From: Eulemur rufifrons
Taxonomy: Eukaryota > Chordata > Mammalia > Primates > Lemuridae
Reading direction: 5' to 3'
DNA length: 64,000 bases
Assembly (NCBI RefSeq): GCF_041146395.1
Contig: NC_091002.1
Coordinates: 8,488,501-8,552,500 of the forward strand
Within the stretch, counting starts at the first letter, position 1. Every line of letters starts with the position of its first letter. Positions 32,956 through 45,829 of this stretch are shown here, in pieces. The notes beneath the pieces are model-generated. The model made no database searches, was not told where the DNA came from, and saw only the letters and a list, made by a program, of their open reading frames with translations. The translations under genes were made by a program, and so were the position numbers.

Positions 32956-33350
32956 GGGTTATTCAGCTGGCTCTTGCTTGCTCTCTTTCTCCCTTTCAGA
33001 GTGAGACACCTTTTTCTCCTCCTGCCCTTGGACATCACACTCCAGGTTCTTCCACTTTTGGACTCTGGGGCTTGCGCTAGTAACATCCTAAGAGCTCTCA
33101 GGCTGTCAGCCTCAGACTGTGAGTTGTACTGGCAGCCTCCATGATCTTGAAGCTTTTGGACTTGGACTGAGACATGCTACCAGCTTCCTTGGGCACCACA
33201 CTACTGGCTTCTCTGATTCTCCAGCTTGCAGGTGGCCTGTTGTATGACTTCACCTTTGTGATCATCTGAGCCAATTCCCCCTAATAAATCCCCTTCCATA
33301 AATATATCTTATTGGTTCTGTTTCTGTGGAGAGTGCTGACTAATATGGTG
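32956..33350 (+). mobile_element. LTR/MER-type repeat relic
   Basis: The end of the block, gagccaattccccctaataa, then cttattggttctgtttctgt and gagtgctgactaatatggtg, is a common end of ancient primate LTR-type repeats. The 5' part (cccttggacatcacactcca) agrees. Family not fixed. Confidence 0.55.
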
Positions 33351-34039
33351 GGTCTTATTTTCAGTCCTATATTTTTTGTTTTCTTCCTTTGCTTGCCTTG
33401 TTTTTTTCTCCAAGACACCTGCCTGCCCAAGGAAGCTTTAAGTCACTAAATAACATGGTCTAGGTTGGAGAAGAAAAAATGAGAGCTGGCAGCTCTCTAA
33501 GCTATGTGGTGCTGAAGGGAAGCCAAGAGTGTTTATTACTTAGTCTAATTCCCACACTGATCCCTGCAACTTCTACCTTGGACTGTCCCAATTTTGACCA
33601 CAGAGGTCACCTTTTATACCAGATAGGACTGACAATTCTGGGTCAGAAAATGTGCCCTTCTGCATAGCAGGTGGGGAGCTTCCCCAAGTGCATTTATTTA
33701 CATGGATGCTTCATTTGGGGACAGTTGGGTTCATGCTACTCACAGTCACCCAATGGCAGCTGGGCCTTTATCAGATGCCTACTATGTATTAGGCCCAGTT
33801 TTAAGTGTATTTATTCAAGAGTTGCCAGGGATCGGACTGTTACCTGGAATATAAGAACCTGAAAGTTAAGCTCAATCATAGGACAGCAGGGGGAAGTTAT
33901 GGTGGTGTCAGAATGGCCCAGGCCTCACCATGGTAGCCATGCCAGTCCCTGGAATCCAGGAAGGTTCTAGTAATGACTTTCTTGATAGTCATGAAGCTTG
34001 TGCTTGAAGTGTCCTCCAATGCATCCAATGAGATTCTTT
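33351..34039. other. Unassigned intergenic sequence
   Basis: No gene or repeat recognised with confidence. Confidence 0.35.
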
Positions 34040-34380
34040 GGATTCTGGACTTTTTTTTTTTTCCTTTTTTCCTTTTTTTTTTTTTTTTTCTTATTTCAGC
34101 ATATTGTGGGAGTACAAAAGTTTAGGTTACAAATATTGCCCTTGCCCCCCCCCCACCCCAAGTCAGAGCTTCAAACGTATTCATCCTCTAGACAGTGTGC
34201 GTCACACTCATTATGTATGTATATACCCATCCCCTCCCCCTACATCTGCCCAACACCTGATTAATGTTATTCCTGAATGTGCTCTTAATAAAATGTGGTA
34301 TATGTATACCATGGAGTATTACTCACCTATAAGAAATAATGAGGATATAGAATCTCTTATGTTCTCCTGGATTCTGGACT
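34040..34380 (-). mobile_element. Short twin-primed L1 (minus 3' UTR plus inverted piece)
   Basis: Target-site duplication GGATTCTGGACT at 34040-34051 and 34369-34380. From left: T-rich tail, antisense L1 3' UTR (to about 34290, ctgaatgtgctctta), then a sense piece of ORF2 end (34291-34368, ataaaatgtggtatatgtat to gttctcctgga). About 110 bp of L1 between the two pieces is lost. Confidence 0.88.
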
Positions 34381-34479
34381 CTTTGCATTCAGATACTATG
34401 AAATGTGTTTTCTCATAGTGGGGTAGCCATTGTGTAGCAACAAGAGTAGGAATCTTACAGGTAAAATGACCAGCTTTCC

Positions 34480-34610
34480 ACGTGTGAACTCAGTCAAAAT
34501 TATTTACCTCATTCAACTTCAGTTTGTCCATCTAACAAATGGAAATCATAGTAGTGCTGGCTTACTATGATTGCAGCAGATGATGCTAACTATCCTGACT
34601 GATACATGGC
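34480..34610 (+). mobile_element. MIR fragment
   Basis: ttcaacttcagtttgtccat followed by ctaacaaatggaaatcatag is a degraded sense MIR core. Confidence 0.55.
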
Positions 34611-35925
34611 ATCTCTGACTATAGCTCTCCACTCACTGTGCAATCCTGTGGGACTTTTCTGCAGACGTAAGGGGTGCTGGTCACTACAAGGGTGCACTCC
34701 TATCTCACATTCTCTGTCTCACCTTTAATATGTTCCCATGGAGGGGAAAATATCACAGGTGGGTGCAGTTCAGAGTTGTTAGCAATGAAAGTAGACTTAA
34801 CTCTCCTTAAGAAAAGTGGCAAGACTGAGTCCTAATACAAAGTGCTCAAAAAGTCTTCCTTCATATCCTAAAATCTGGACAGGGTCTAATTTTGGACAGC
34901 TGTATCAAAGGCCAAGTGAAGCTTTCTAAGATCTTGAGATATTTGTCCCACTATCGTATGCAAAACATCTAGTTTACAAAAGACTAGTATGGTGGCATTT
35001 TTGACAATGATGTTTAGAATTCCTTCCCCTCATGCATGTTTTCCTCTGATGCCCATCTTGTTTGCTGAAGTTATTTTACTTCATATGGTGAGTTAATTTG
35101 TTAACGAGTTCACAATGGGACAACTAAGGAATGAAAATTAAATAACCAATAAAATTGGTGAAGTAAATGGAAATGTTACCCCCTACCAATAAGAGGTCAC
35201 TGTCCTGTCTTATTTTTATATGTACAGGAACTTTACTTATGTTAAGGGACTCATAAGGGGCTCAATCACAAGTTATACAACATAGACATGCTAGTTGAAA
35301 ATATATTTATTCAATTATTGTTATGTTTCTCCCCATGCAACCCAAGTTGGTTTTCCATCAGGTGAAGAAAGAAGGCATCTACCCAGTCTGTTCTGAGAAG
35401 CACCCACTGCTCCCTGGTGTACAGATATCTTCATTAAATATCTAAAACTCCTTCATTATTAGAAAATATGAGATTATTCCAAATCCATGGTATGTAATGC
35501 AGATTACACCATAAGCAATTGTCAAATGCCATTTGTGTTTAGTTAACATATCCTTGATTGCAGCCTCATGAAAAATCCTGAGCTAGAACCACCCAGGTAA
35601 GTCATTCCTGGATTCCTGACATTGAGAAACTATTTGGTGTTTTAAAGCTGCAAAGCTGGCGATTTGTTTTACAGTGATAGGACACTAATACAGATTTTGG
35701 TACCTGGAAGTTGGATGCTGCCATAACATAAAATCTAAAATGTGGGAATGACTATTGCCTGGGGGTTTCTTCTCCAGCCCTCATTTCATGCTCTCTGCCT
35801 GAGTGACCAATGGTCTTTTCTTTGTGGTTGGGGCTAAACCTCTTGCACCTGGAGCCTAGAATTGTCATTCATAATGGGGACATTCCTTATGTTTAAGAAA
35901 TCAGCTCTCCATGAATGCACTCATT
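34611..35925. other. Mostly unassigned; an LTR-like end near 35575-35690
   Basis: cctgagctagaaccacccag, ttttaaagctgcaaagctgg and gataggacactaatacagat resemble the 3' end of an ancient MaLR-type repeat. Nothing else recognised. Confidence 0.4.
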
Positions 35926-36066
35926 TATCCATTCAACTATCCATCCATCCATCCACCCATCTGCCTACTTATCCATTTATCCATCCTTCCATCCAGCCAT
36001 CCATCCTTCCAATCTACCCACCCATCCACCTACCTATGCATTCATCCATGTACCCATCCATCCATA
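35926..36066 (+). repeat. CATC tetranucleotide microsatellite
   Basis: About 140 bp of catc/ccat units (atccatccatccatccaccc), imperfect in the right half. Confidence 0.9.
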
Positions 36067-36225
36067 ACATGAGTTATGCATCTGTCACATGCCGTGAGCT
36101 GCTGGGCTGCTCCTGGGGCAGTGGATAAGTAGAGATACAAGTGCAATACAGCACTATAGGTAGAGTGTGCAGAGGTGGGGAGGTCAACGGGAGCTTTTCA
36201 TGGGAGCTGCCATCTAAGCCTATCT

Positions 36226-36402
36226 CAGTTGTTCTTAACTACAGGTGATTTTTCTCCCAGGTGACATTTGGCAATATCTATAAACTAAAGTGGTGAGATC
36301 AGCAGCTAGTGGGTTGAGGCTATGTCTTCCAATGCACATGACAATCACACAACAAATAATTATCTGGCCCAACATCCATAATGCCAAGGTTGAAAAACTC
36401 TG
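36226..36402 (+). mobile_element. hAT-type (MER) DNA transposon relic
   Basis: Starts cagttgttcttaactacagg, contains ggtgacatttggcaatatct and caacaaataattatctggcc, and ends aaggttgaaaaactctg. The ends are roughly inverted (cag..gttcttaac / gttgaaaaactctg). Matches a common short non-autonomous hAT-Charlie-like element. Confidence 0.65.
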
Positions 36403-39400
36403 ACCTGGAGTGACAGGTGAGTGGTTAGTCAGGTGGAGAAAGGGTCTAGGGAGCTTGGCATATGCACCCGAGGGTGGGCATCACTTGTGTAGTAACATGA
36501 GCATTGGACAGCAGGGGCCTCTGGGAGCCAGGAGTGGGGAGATGAGGCCTCCTGAGTGTTGAGAGTCTCAACTGTCTTGAAGGCAATTGAGAAAGGTGAA
36601 CAGTTTTAAGCAGGGAAGGGATGTGATCAGATTCATGTTTTCAAAATGTGAACTACTTCAGCGACAGTGTGAAGGTGGCTCATGGCTAGGGTGGAGGTGC
36701 CAGCTCCGGGTACTGGGAGGAGGCAGTGGGCACCAAGGATTTCTCCCACATTGTGACCTGCATGGTCCTCATGGACCAGAGACCCTGGTATTCCATAGTA
36801 ATACTTTTATTCCTGAATATTTGGCATACTGAACATTCCTATTTTGAGATATTTTAGTAATTCTTTTTCAATAATATATTTTTCAAAAAATAAACCAGAT
36901 GAAATAACAAAGAATTTAGTTGCATTTTGATCTGAGAAAATGGGGCTGGTGGTAGACATAGAACAGAGGTTGGACTCTTCCTGACATTAGAAAGGTTTCT
37001 AGAATCATGTTATAGGTGGAGATAAAATTCCTGGTGGTGCCCCAGAAAATGAGAGCAGCCAGCAGCCTATGGCAGTAATTCCCCCAGACAATAGAATTCT
37101 AGGCCAGCCCATTTTTCTGGCCTCAGCTTTGACTAACCAAATGAAGTATTTAATTGACCTCAAAGAAAAATCAATTTCCCCTTTTAATTTTAATTGGATC
37201 TTTCAGCTGGTGAGAGCACTACAAAATGAACTTCATTCTCTGTTTGTAATATTAAAGGGAAAAATTAATGTAATTAAAAAATAATCACTGTACATTGTTC
37301 TCCTGAAATTTTCCTCCAGAATTATTCATATGGATGTTAAAACCATGCTGTAGATGTTTTCATTTTTTTGTCTTTTCTTGGCAGCCATGCTTCTTCTTTA
37401 AGATATGGACCCTGATAGACTTTGCTCATCTCTAGCAGGCACTACTGGGAATTAATTCTGTGTTGTTGCTGCCAATTCTGGGATTAAATGGGACTCCCTT
37501 TCCCAGAAAAGATTTCTACTTTTAAAAATTAAAGAGCAAGGGTAATGTCTTTCATCACAGGATCCAGTTTGTACTCCAGCACGGAAGACAAATTTCTGTC
37601 TAAACTAATACATTCTGCCTGAATGATTTTTCATGCTGCTGTAAAATTGAGTGAGTGTTGTAAAAGAACATGGATCTGGCTAATAAATGGGGTTGCTAGG
37701 GGAATTAAATTATCAATGATAGAAAAAGTTAATTTTTCTCAGGTTAAAAATATAATAAATCTCTGTAATTAAGGTGTTTCAATTTTTCCTTCCCTAGTAC
37801 AAATTGGATTTTGCATATGGAAAGATGAAATCACTTGGGCATATATAAAAATTTATTAGAACTGTGTGAGAATTATCTAAAAAGATGTTAAGAAGCACAG
37901 CCGACTTTCACACAGACAGGCATGCACAGTGAAGTCCTGAAATTCCAGAGTGTGTGGCTTGCAATTTATAACACACATTTAACTTTATTTGGGTTGTAAC
38001 AATGTGAATCTTCCTTCTCAAACAGTATGCAATTGCAGGCAGGCAACCTGGGCCACCGTCTTTGTTTCTCCAGTTGCAAACACTATAATAGTAAATGGGA
38101 GAATTCTATTTTATAACATAATTATATCTAGAATTATAATTCTGGAATTCGAGAATTCTAGAGCCCATTATAGGTGATAAAGGGAACCAAAAAACCCTTA
38201 ATTTTGACCTATTCATCTCATTAAACATAACTCTTTGCTCACTCCTAATAAGGCAGGTAGGTGCAGGGTCCCTGTTCTGCAGCCTGCCCTGAGCTCAGTG
38301 GCCATGGAGCTAAGCCAGCAGAAAGCGGGACAGGACCTTTCCTCGTACAAGTGCTTCCCTCAATATATCCACTCACAAACTACAACCACTCAGAAATAGA
38401 ACATGGTGGAATGGGCAAAGTAGCACCTGTGGTGACATAGAGATGTTAAAGGTGTGTGTCCACCAGCAAATCAACTGGGCTGGGGAAGGGAAAGGACCTG
38501 ACCATGAGGCGGAGTGTGTGGGCAGTGAAGCTTGTCCTGTGTTCCCTTGAATTGACTGTCAAAGCATGAGGTGGGCGTGGATGAAGATCTCCCACCAGCG
38601 TGAGTCCAGCACATGTAAGAATGCTCATCACACGCTGGGAACTGCATGCCACTGTGCTCTCCACCTCACCCCCAGGTGGTGCTGGGAAGAGCCAAAGGAA
38701 GGTGTGTATCTTACAGTTTGAAGAAATACAAGGTTAACACTGCATTCCTTAGATGAGTAAATAGAGGAAAAAAAGTTGCCTCCCTCTCCCTACTCGCCAA
38801 GAAAACACACTTCAAATCCAGGGAAAGGGAAATACAGCAGATATTCAGAATGAGAGCATACAATGGAGTTTGTTTGCTTGTTTAGAAACAGGCACCCTCA
38901 GTAGAATGTAAGTGGACATAGCTCTACAAGCCTGGGGCATACAGGTAGAAGAAGACAAATTGATATGGAAAAAGCAGGTAGTATGAAGAGACAAGAAGAT
39001 AAGATGAGAAGGCAATGCAGTGAGACTGAAAATGACCTGGTTGAAATAAAGATTTCAATAAAGGACCTTTGGAAAGAAGACTCTTTGCAGTGAGTGGTAA
39101 AGGACATACACAGAACTGCAGAAAGTGGAATCACTGATGGGAAGGGGCTTTTGAGAAGCCTTGGTAGACTGCATAAAATATGGACAAATAGGTTTAATCT
39201 ACAAGGGAGAATGAAAGGAGAATAAAATAACCTGCAAAGTAAGAACACAGGTGCCCCTACTGAGGTAACATGGGCAACTGGAATGTTCACCATAATCAAA
39301 ATAATTAATCTTGAATTATTAATAGTATAATTCAAGAAAAGTTTCCATATCTAGGGCATGAGCATGTAGATCAAAAGGGTTCTTTTATTTTCTGTAAGCA

Positions 39401-39979
39401 GTGATCCCCAAGGAATAATAACTGGACATCCTGGGACAAAATTGCATTAGAAGGATGAATAGAAATCTCTCTGCCCCAAAAATATCCAGAGAGAAAAAGA
39501 AGGTACCAACAAGAAAATCAAATTCAGACTTCTTTAGTGTGATTTACATAATGTTTACAATTTTTTTTTCCGGGGCGTGGGCAGGGTGGCAGGGGAAGAT
39601 TATCACAAATTTTATTCACATCCCAAAATGAAATGGTGAGATACTCAAAGATGTATGTCTAAATTTCATCTTTTGATAAAAAAAGTTAAGAAACTGGTAT
39701 CCTAGAAATAAAGAGATCTGGGATGGGAAAATGAGGACATTGTGTCAGTAAAAGCCTGATGATGAACACTGAAAGTAGTGAAAGGTAAAATTAACCTAAT
39801 CATTGTTACACACTTGCAAATCAAGAACATATATTACAACTCGTATTTGATGCTTGAGAAAGAATGCAAAATGAATTACATGGAGAATTTTAAGGTATAG
39901 TTGGTGATAAAAAAATTAAAAAATGTGGGCATACAAAATGAGGAAGCAAAACATACTAAATTTCAAATATTGTGCAGAT
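36403..39979. other. Unassigned, AT-rich intergenic sequence
   Basis: Nothing recognised with confidence. Long low-GC stretches (37050-38170) contain no supported exon. Confidence 0.35.
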
Positions 39980-41165
39980 GAGGGAGCAGAGCCAAAAGAC
40001 ACATTTTTCTCTCTCATTTGAATAAAAAATCATAGGTTGAACAACTAAACCAGAATGTTATTATAATAAACCATTAGATTAAATAAAATTAAACATGGTA
40101 TTCCTTAAATTTATTGCAATATATTAGAAGTAAGAACAAATACAGGGGGGATTATGATAAATATAGTATAAATGGGATGGACTTCATTTAAAAAAAGACA
40201 TATATTCCCAAACTTCATTAAAAATCAGTATCCATCTATGTGTTTACATTCTAAAACAGCTTTAAAAAGTTAATATAAAAATTAACTTGTACATCAAGAA
40301 AACATAATGATAACATAGATGGCAACATTGCATTCAAAGAAATAAAATTCAAGACAGAAAACATTCAATGGAATGACTGAAAAAATATCATGATGGATCC
40401 ATAACATTCACAAATACTCGCGTACTGATTGATATTGTACCAAAATATATAAAGGAAAACTATCAAGATAAAAAAAATAATAGATGATCCTCACGGAAGT
40501 TAGGGATATAGTTACCTGAGCCCTTGATAGGTTCCAGCAAACATATAACAAAAAAGGTCACAAAAAAGGAGAGTAAGAATAAAGAAATTATTACCTTCTA
40601 TGGCAGAAAACACACCTTTTGAAGTATGTATAAAACATTTACAAAAATCATCAAACAGAATTTCCAAAAACTTGTAAATTAGAGGTACTGGTCATACTCC
40701 TATCTAGCTTTAATAAAACATGAAAGGAATATGAAAAAACTTACAAAAATTAACCAGATATTTAAAAATACTTGTGCAAAATTATTGGATCAAAAGAGAA
40801 ATGAATTCCAATTATAGGCAATTAGAATACTACCTATCTTGAAATAGAATTACACATGCATTGAGTAAAAGTTTAGAGACAAAATAAATAATAAAAATAG
40901 TATGTAACTAAAGAAGTCAGAAATTTAAAAAAAAAATAGTTCTTAAAAAGGCAGGAGAAATGAAACAATAATGAATAATATGATTTATAAAGTTTTCATA
41001 ATCTGGCTCTTTGATGAAGCTGTTGGCAAATCTCATCAAAGAAAAAGAAAAAATATACAAAAAAAGCAATACCAGAAAAGATGACATTAAAAGAGAATAT
41101 TGAGAGGATTATGTTCATAACCTGTATTCTAGTAAACAATAAAATCATGGTTAAGAATTTTTTTT
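39980..41165 (+). mobile_element. Probable ancient L1, sense, strongly decayed
   Basis: A-rich sense strand with weak ORF2-like blocks (aaaagacatatattcccaaa, caaaatatataaaggaaaac, tgttggcaaatctcatcaaa). Stops are dense in all frames. The assignment rests on composition and a few short blocks. Confidence 0.4.
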
Positions 41166-41344
41166 AATTTTATGTGAAAATATCTGTTAACATGACTGAC
41201 AAAAAGTGGGGGTGGAAGTTCTGGAAATGTGGTGATTAGAAGCTCATACCTGACTTCCACCTTTTCTGAGATTTCTTGGAGAGACTAGATATAGGGCTTT
41301 GCTCTTCAAAGGCAGACAAGCCGAAGGGGCTGTGGCAGAACTTA

Positions 41345-41830
41345 AGGCTTATCTATTGCTTTGTAGCAAAGCACATGGAAATTTAGTGACTTAAAACAGT
41401 GGCAAATCAAAACATTTGATTTGCTTATGATTCTGATAAGCTGATGGGCTGGGTCCTCTTGACATTTATCCTAATTTTGCATTGGCCAAGCTGAGAGGTC
41501 AGCAGAGTCTGGGCTCAGCTGGGATGCTGGACAGGTCCCTAGCTCTCTCCAGTAGTTTCATGGTCTTGCCCTCTCCATGTTGTCTCTCCATCAAGGTATC
41601 TGAGCATGTTATGCTGCAGCTCTGGACTCCCATAAACACAGAAGCAGAAGCTACGATGTCTTCTTAACCATAGAACAGTTACAGTGTCACTTTCTTTACA
41701 TTTCATTGGGTAAATCTTTTACAAGATCAGCCTAGATCCAAACAGAACGGTGTGAGGTGTGAACACTTGAAGGCACGATTCTTTGGAATCTACTCATGTA
41801 ACTTAAAACCACAGCCATTCTGGGGCCTGT
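41345..41830 (+). mobile_element. ERVL/MLT2-type LTR relic
   Basis: ttatctattgctttgtagca, aatttagtgacttaaaacag, gattctgataagctgatggg and gtgtgaacacttgaaggcac follow the layout of a common ERVL LTR, sense orientation. Confidence 0.55.
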
Positions 41831-42879
41831 GAATATTGTTCAGTTCCAAGGGTAGCTTGACCCAAAGCAGTCTGTGAATCTCTCCAGAAAGGAGCTGCTG
41901 GTGTGCAGGTGCATGTGGAGATCCTTTTGGTCTTGATAGCCATGGAGAAAGATGGGAAATTGAGCTTGGGTTGGTTAGTGCACAGCTCCTCTGGTTGGGT
42001 GAAGACTGTGGTTTATACTTGGAAGCAGGGAAGATTCCACGTCACAAAATGAGGGTAATGATTTGTCAGCTTGCTCCCTGCACATACTTAAGGACCAAGA
42101 ATGATACACCTCTTACTATTGGGTTTGTTCCTGTTCCAGAAGCCCTAAAAGCCTGATGAGTCTGGTTGATGAGGGGACACAACAGAATGATTAGGCAAAG
42201 AAAAGTTTGAAGTCATCCAGGGTACCTGGGGATGCCAGAGAGGAAGTCTAAGGTTAATAACTTATAACATTTGATTCCTATTGACCTGGGAGAAGATCCA
42301 CAAGATAATTTAAAAAATTAACGAGAAGCTCTAGAAGATGTCACTAGAGCACAGAATTATTTTCAGAATCTAAAAAGTAGACTAAACAATGGATTTTTAA
42401 TTAAAATTAATATGTTTAGCAGATGAAATGAAAGATGGGCATGGTGGATAATTGATTTACAGATGTGGGAGACCAAGTAAAGGAGAGATTCTATAATACC
42501 ATGAACATGCACACACACATGGACTCACAGTGATATGAAAGTCATGAGGGAAAAGATAAAGAGACTTGGAGGACAAATTCAGGATATCCAGTATGTGAGT
42601 AACAGGCATTCCAAATGGTAAACAAAAAAAGAATAGGTGAAAGAAAAGGAATTCTTAAAGATTTAGTACAAGTGATGATACGCTATACTGATTATTCAAG
42701 TGGGTCTCATGGTAGAAGCAAGTGTGAGAAAATGAGTTTGTAGATCAACAGAGATCAACCCTTGACAAGCTTGGAGTCCAGCAAAAAGGGTAGGTGGGAT
42801 AGTTTGTTTCTCCCTCCTACACATCTCTGGCAGTCAACAGGCTCCTGAGCTGCTGGAGAGCCTTTCTACTCTCATGAGC
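41831..42879. other. Unassigned intergenic sequence
   Basis: A short CA run lies at 42510-42520. No gene or repeat recognised with confidence. Confidence 0.35.
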
Positions 42880-44699
42880 CCAAAAATGCCTGCCACCAGT
42901 GAACTGGGAGCTTCTTGAGGACAAAGCACCAAGATGGCAGGCCCCTTGGGGCACTTCCAGTCACCACAGACCTGAGCCGAGATGGCAGGCATCGTATTGC
43001 TTCTTCACCTACCGTGCACCTTTGTCCTCCCCATGGGGCTTCAGCCCCTCAGTTTTCATTTCACTTGTCCTTACACAAACATTTCCCAACTCTGGCCTAG
43101 ACTGCAGGAGCCACAGGGAGCCAGTGGGACCCAGGGGATCTGCATGATCCCAGAGCCTGGACATTCCAAGTGGGCTGCCTCCAATAGAGAGGGACACAAT
43201 TGACCAGAGTGCTAGATTTCCTCCATTTAGACTCTTTTCCTCCCCTTCCTCTCCCCTAACTGTAGCTGCCAAGAGAGATGATTGAGCTGGGGCTCTTAGG
43301 AGCAGCTAATCCCCTCTGTTGGGGCATCTACCACACTGAGGCTTCCACAGAGAGTGGAGCTCAAACCTTTCCTCTTAAAGACCTGCAGTGGACTAAGCAG
43401 TGCTTGGACTGTGAGCTCCCTATTCACTGGCCCTTCCCAGTGCTCCTTGCCCAGCTGTTCCATCAGAGCAGGGCACATCCCAAAGCAGATGGACATCAAA
43501 CCTGCTTGAGCACCCCATAGGCAATTTGGGACGAGTACACTTCTCCTTGGCCCAGTCAGGGATTGATTTTCTGGGACCTGGGGAAAGGTCCACAGGCCAG
43601 ATCCTGTACCCTCAGGACTCAGTTGTATTCCTCAGGGGCACAGAGGGGAGATTTGTGAACTAGTTTCTGGAGGCAAGGGAGCCCATGTGGGCAGAACTGA
43701 AAAGAGAGTGCAGTGTGGGTCTCAGGAGCAGCACGCTTGTGGAGTACCCCTTCCCCCACAGGAAGGCTGCACTCAGCCCAGGGTAGGACCCAGGACAGGG
43801 AAGCTCCCAGCCCACAGTGCCACCATCAGAGAGCTCAGCTATTTTGAGCTCCTGACAACCAGTAGATGCTGGAGGGAGACCATGGACCAGAGGAGTGGAG
43901 AGAAGAGTGAAACCCACTCCTGCAAGCCAGGCTGTGAATCTCAGATGGCTGCTCCCCTCATAAGCAGACTTTCTAGCCGGGTGGGGCCACTGAAGCCCCT
44001 CGCTGGCATCTCTCCCCAGAACGCTGGAAGTGGGCCTTTGATCCCTGCTGAGACAACCACTTTATCAAATTTTGAGGAGGCTGAAGGCAGGCTCACCCTA
44101 TCCAGCCCCACCCAGCCTCACTCCAGCACCCACCTTTGCTGTGGTGGAGAATAAGGACTCATCTGGAAGTTCCAGGGCCCATGCCCACCACCTAGGGCAT
44201 TTAAGTGCTTCTCCTGAAGAGCTAAAGCCAGTCACCAGTCACAAAAGCAATAATGCAGCTTGTTCCATTCAGCAAACACCACCTACTAACAAGGTGGTCA
44301 ATTCGCACAGCCCTTTACAACACTTACTGACTCAACCATACACAGTATGGTGGATTCTTACCCATAAGCACCACTTACTATCTCAGAGACTAAACTGGTC
44401 TCGCCAATACAATTTACACTGTTAAGGAGACCACAAGGCTGGGGAAAGAGGAAAGATCTCAGAGATCTCCATCCTCCCTCATCAAAAAGAGACAGGGAAT
44501 CTATCCACTCACATAGCTCACCACTGCTACAGCCTACAAACAACTAGCAACTGAGAAAACCACCACACTAAGTATATCTATAACCAAGAATCCATTCAGA
44601 ACCTAGACTACCATCAAAGCACCCAAAAGCAAAGCCAAAAGTCCTTACCCAACATGTTCTACAGATAAACCCTTATGAGTGAGGGTGGGGAAAAAGAGC

Positions 44700-45746
44700 A
44701 CCATGTAAATGAAAGAAAATCCAAAAATAAAAAGCAACAGCTGCTCCACATGAGCAGGAATCAGTGAAAGAACTCTGGAAGTATGAAAAATCACAGCAAA
44801 AGAACACCCTCAAAGGGGAACACCAGCTCTCTAGCAATAGATACCAACCAAAATGAAAATATAGAAATGAGAGATAAATAATTCCAAAAATGAATTATAA
44901 GGAAGCTCAATGAAATTTTAGAGAAAATGGAAAACCAACTCAAAGAAACCAGAAAGACAATTCAGGAAATGAATGAAAAATTCACTAAAAAGATTGACAT
45001 AGTAAAAAAAATAGAACTTCTGGAAATGAAAAATTCATTTAAAGAAATATAAAACACAGTGGAAAGTTTTAAGAAAAGAGTAGATCAGACACAGGAAATA
45101 ATCTCAGAACTTGAAAATAACTCTTGAGTTAACTCAGTCAGTCAAAAATAAAGAACAAAGAATTAAGAGGAATGAACAAAGTCTATGAGAAATCTGGGAT
45201 TACGTAAAACAGCCAAATATAAGAAACATAGGCATGGCTGAGGGAGAAGAAGAAATTCACAAGGGCTGGAAAACCTATTTGAGGGAATAATTGAAAAAAA
45301 CTTCTCTAATCTTGCTGGAGATCTGGGTCCAAGAAGCTGAATGAACACCTGGGAGATTCATTGCAAAGAGGCAATCACCAAGACATGTAGTCATCAGACT
45401 GGCCAAAGTCAGCACAAAGGAGGAAATCCTATGAGCTTTGTGCCAAAAACATCAAGTAACCAATTAACTTACAATGGAAAACCCATCAGGCTAACTACAT
45501 AATTCTCAACGGAGACCCTGTGAGCTAGAAGGCATTGGGCACCCATCTTCAGTCTTCTTGAACAGAAAAAGCTACCAGCCTAGAATTTTGTATCTTGCAA
45601 AACTAAATTTCATATATGAAGGAGGAATAATGACTTTTATAGACAAGCAAACCCTGAGGGAACTTGGCAAGACCATACCTGCTCTGCAGAAAATATTCAG
45701 AACTGCATTATACATGGGTCAGCACAACAGACACCCACCAGTGTAA
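44700..45746 (+). pseudogene. L1 ORF1 relic (RNA-binding chaperone)
   Basis: Dead copy of the L1 nucleic-acid-binding protein that coats L1 RNA. The N-terminal half is rich in Lys, Glu and Asn as in a coiled coil (44860-45120), with stops. The C-terminal domain is clear at 45558-45746: QPRILYLAKLNFIYEGG, then TFIDKQTLRELGKTIPALQK. This is the standard end of ORF1p, with a stop at 45744. Confidence 0.75.
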
Positions 45747-45829
45747 AATAACTGAAGAGATAAAGCTCAGAGTTCATATAAAACAATAGCACAAGAGGTA
45801 AAACAAAGCAATAAGATATTGCCTAACAG

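Noticed and set aside
35862..36128. 88-codon frame with repeated Pro-Ser-Ile-His units
   Set aside because: Produced by the CATC microsatellite.
43687..44154. 155-codon open frame as a gene
   Set aside because: It lies in the GC-richer stretch ahead of L1 ORF1, probably the L1 5' UTR, and has no family motif.
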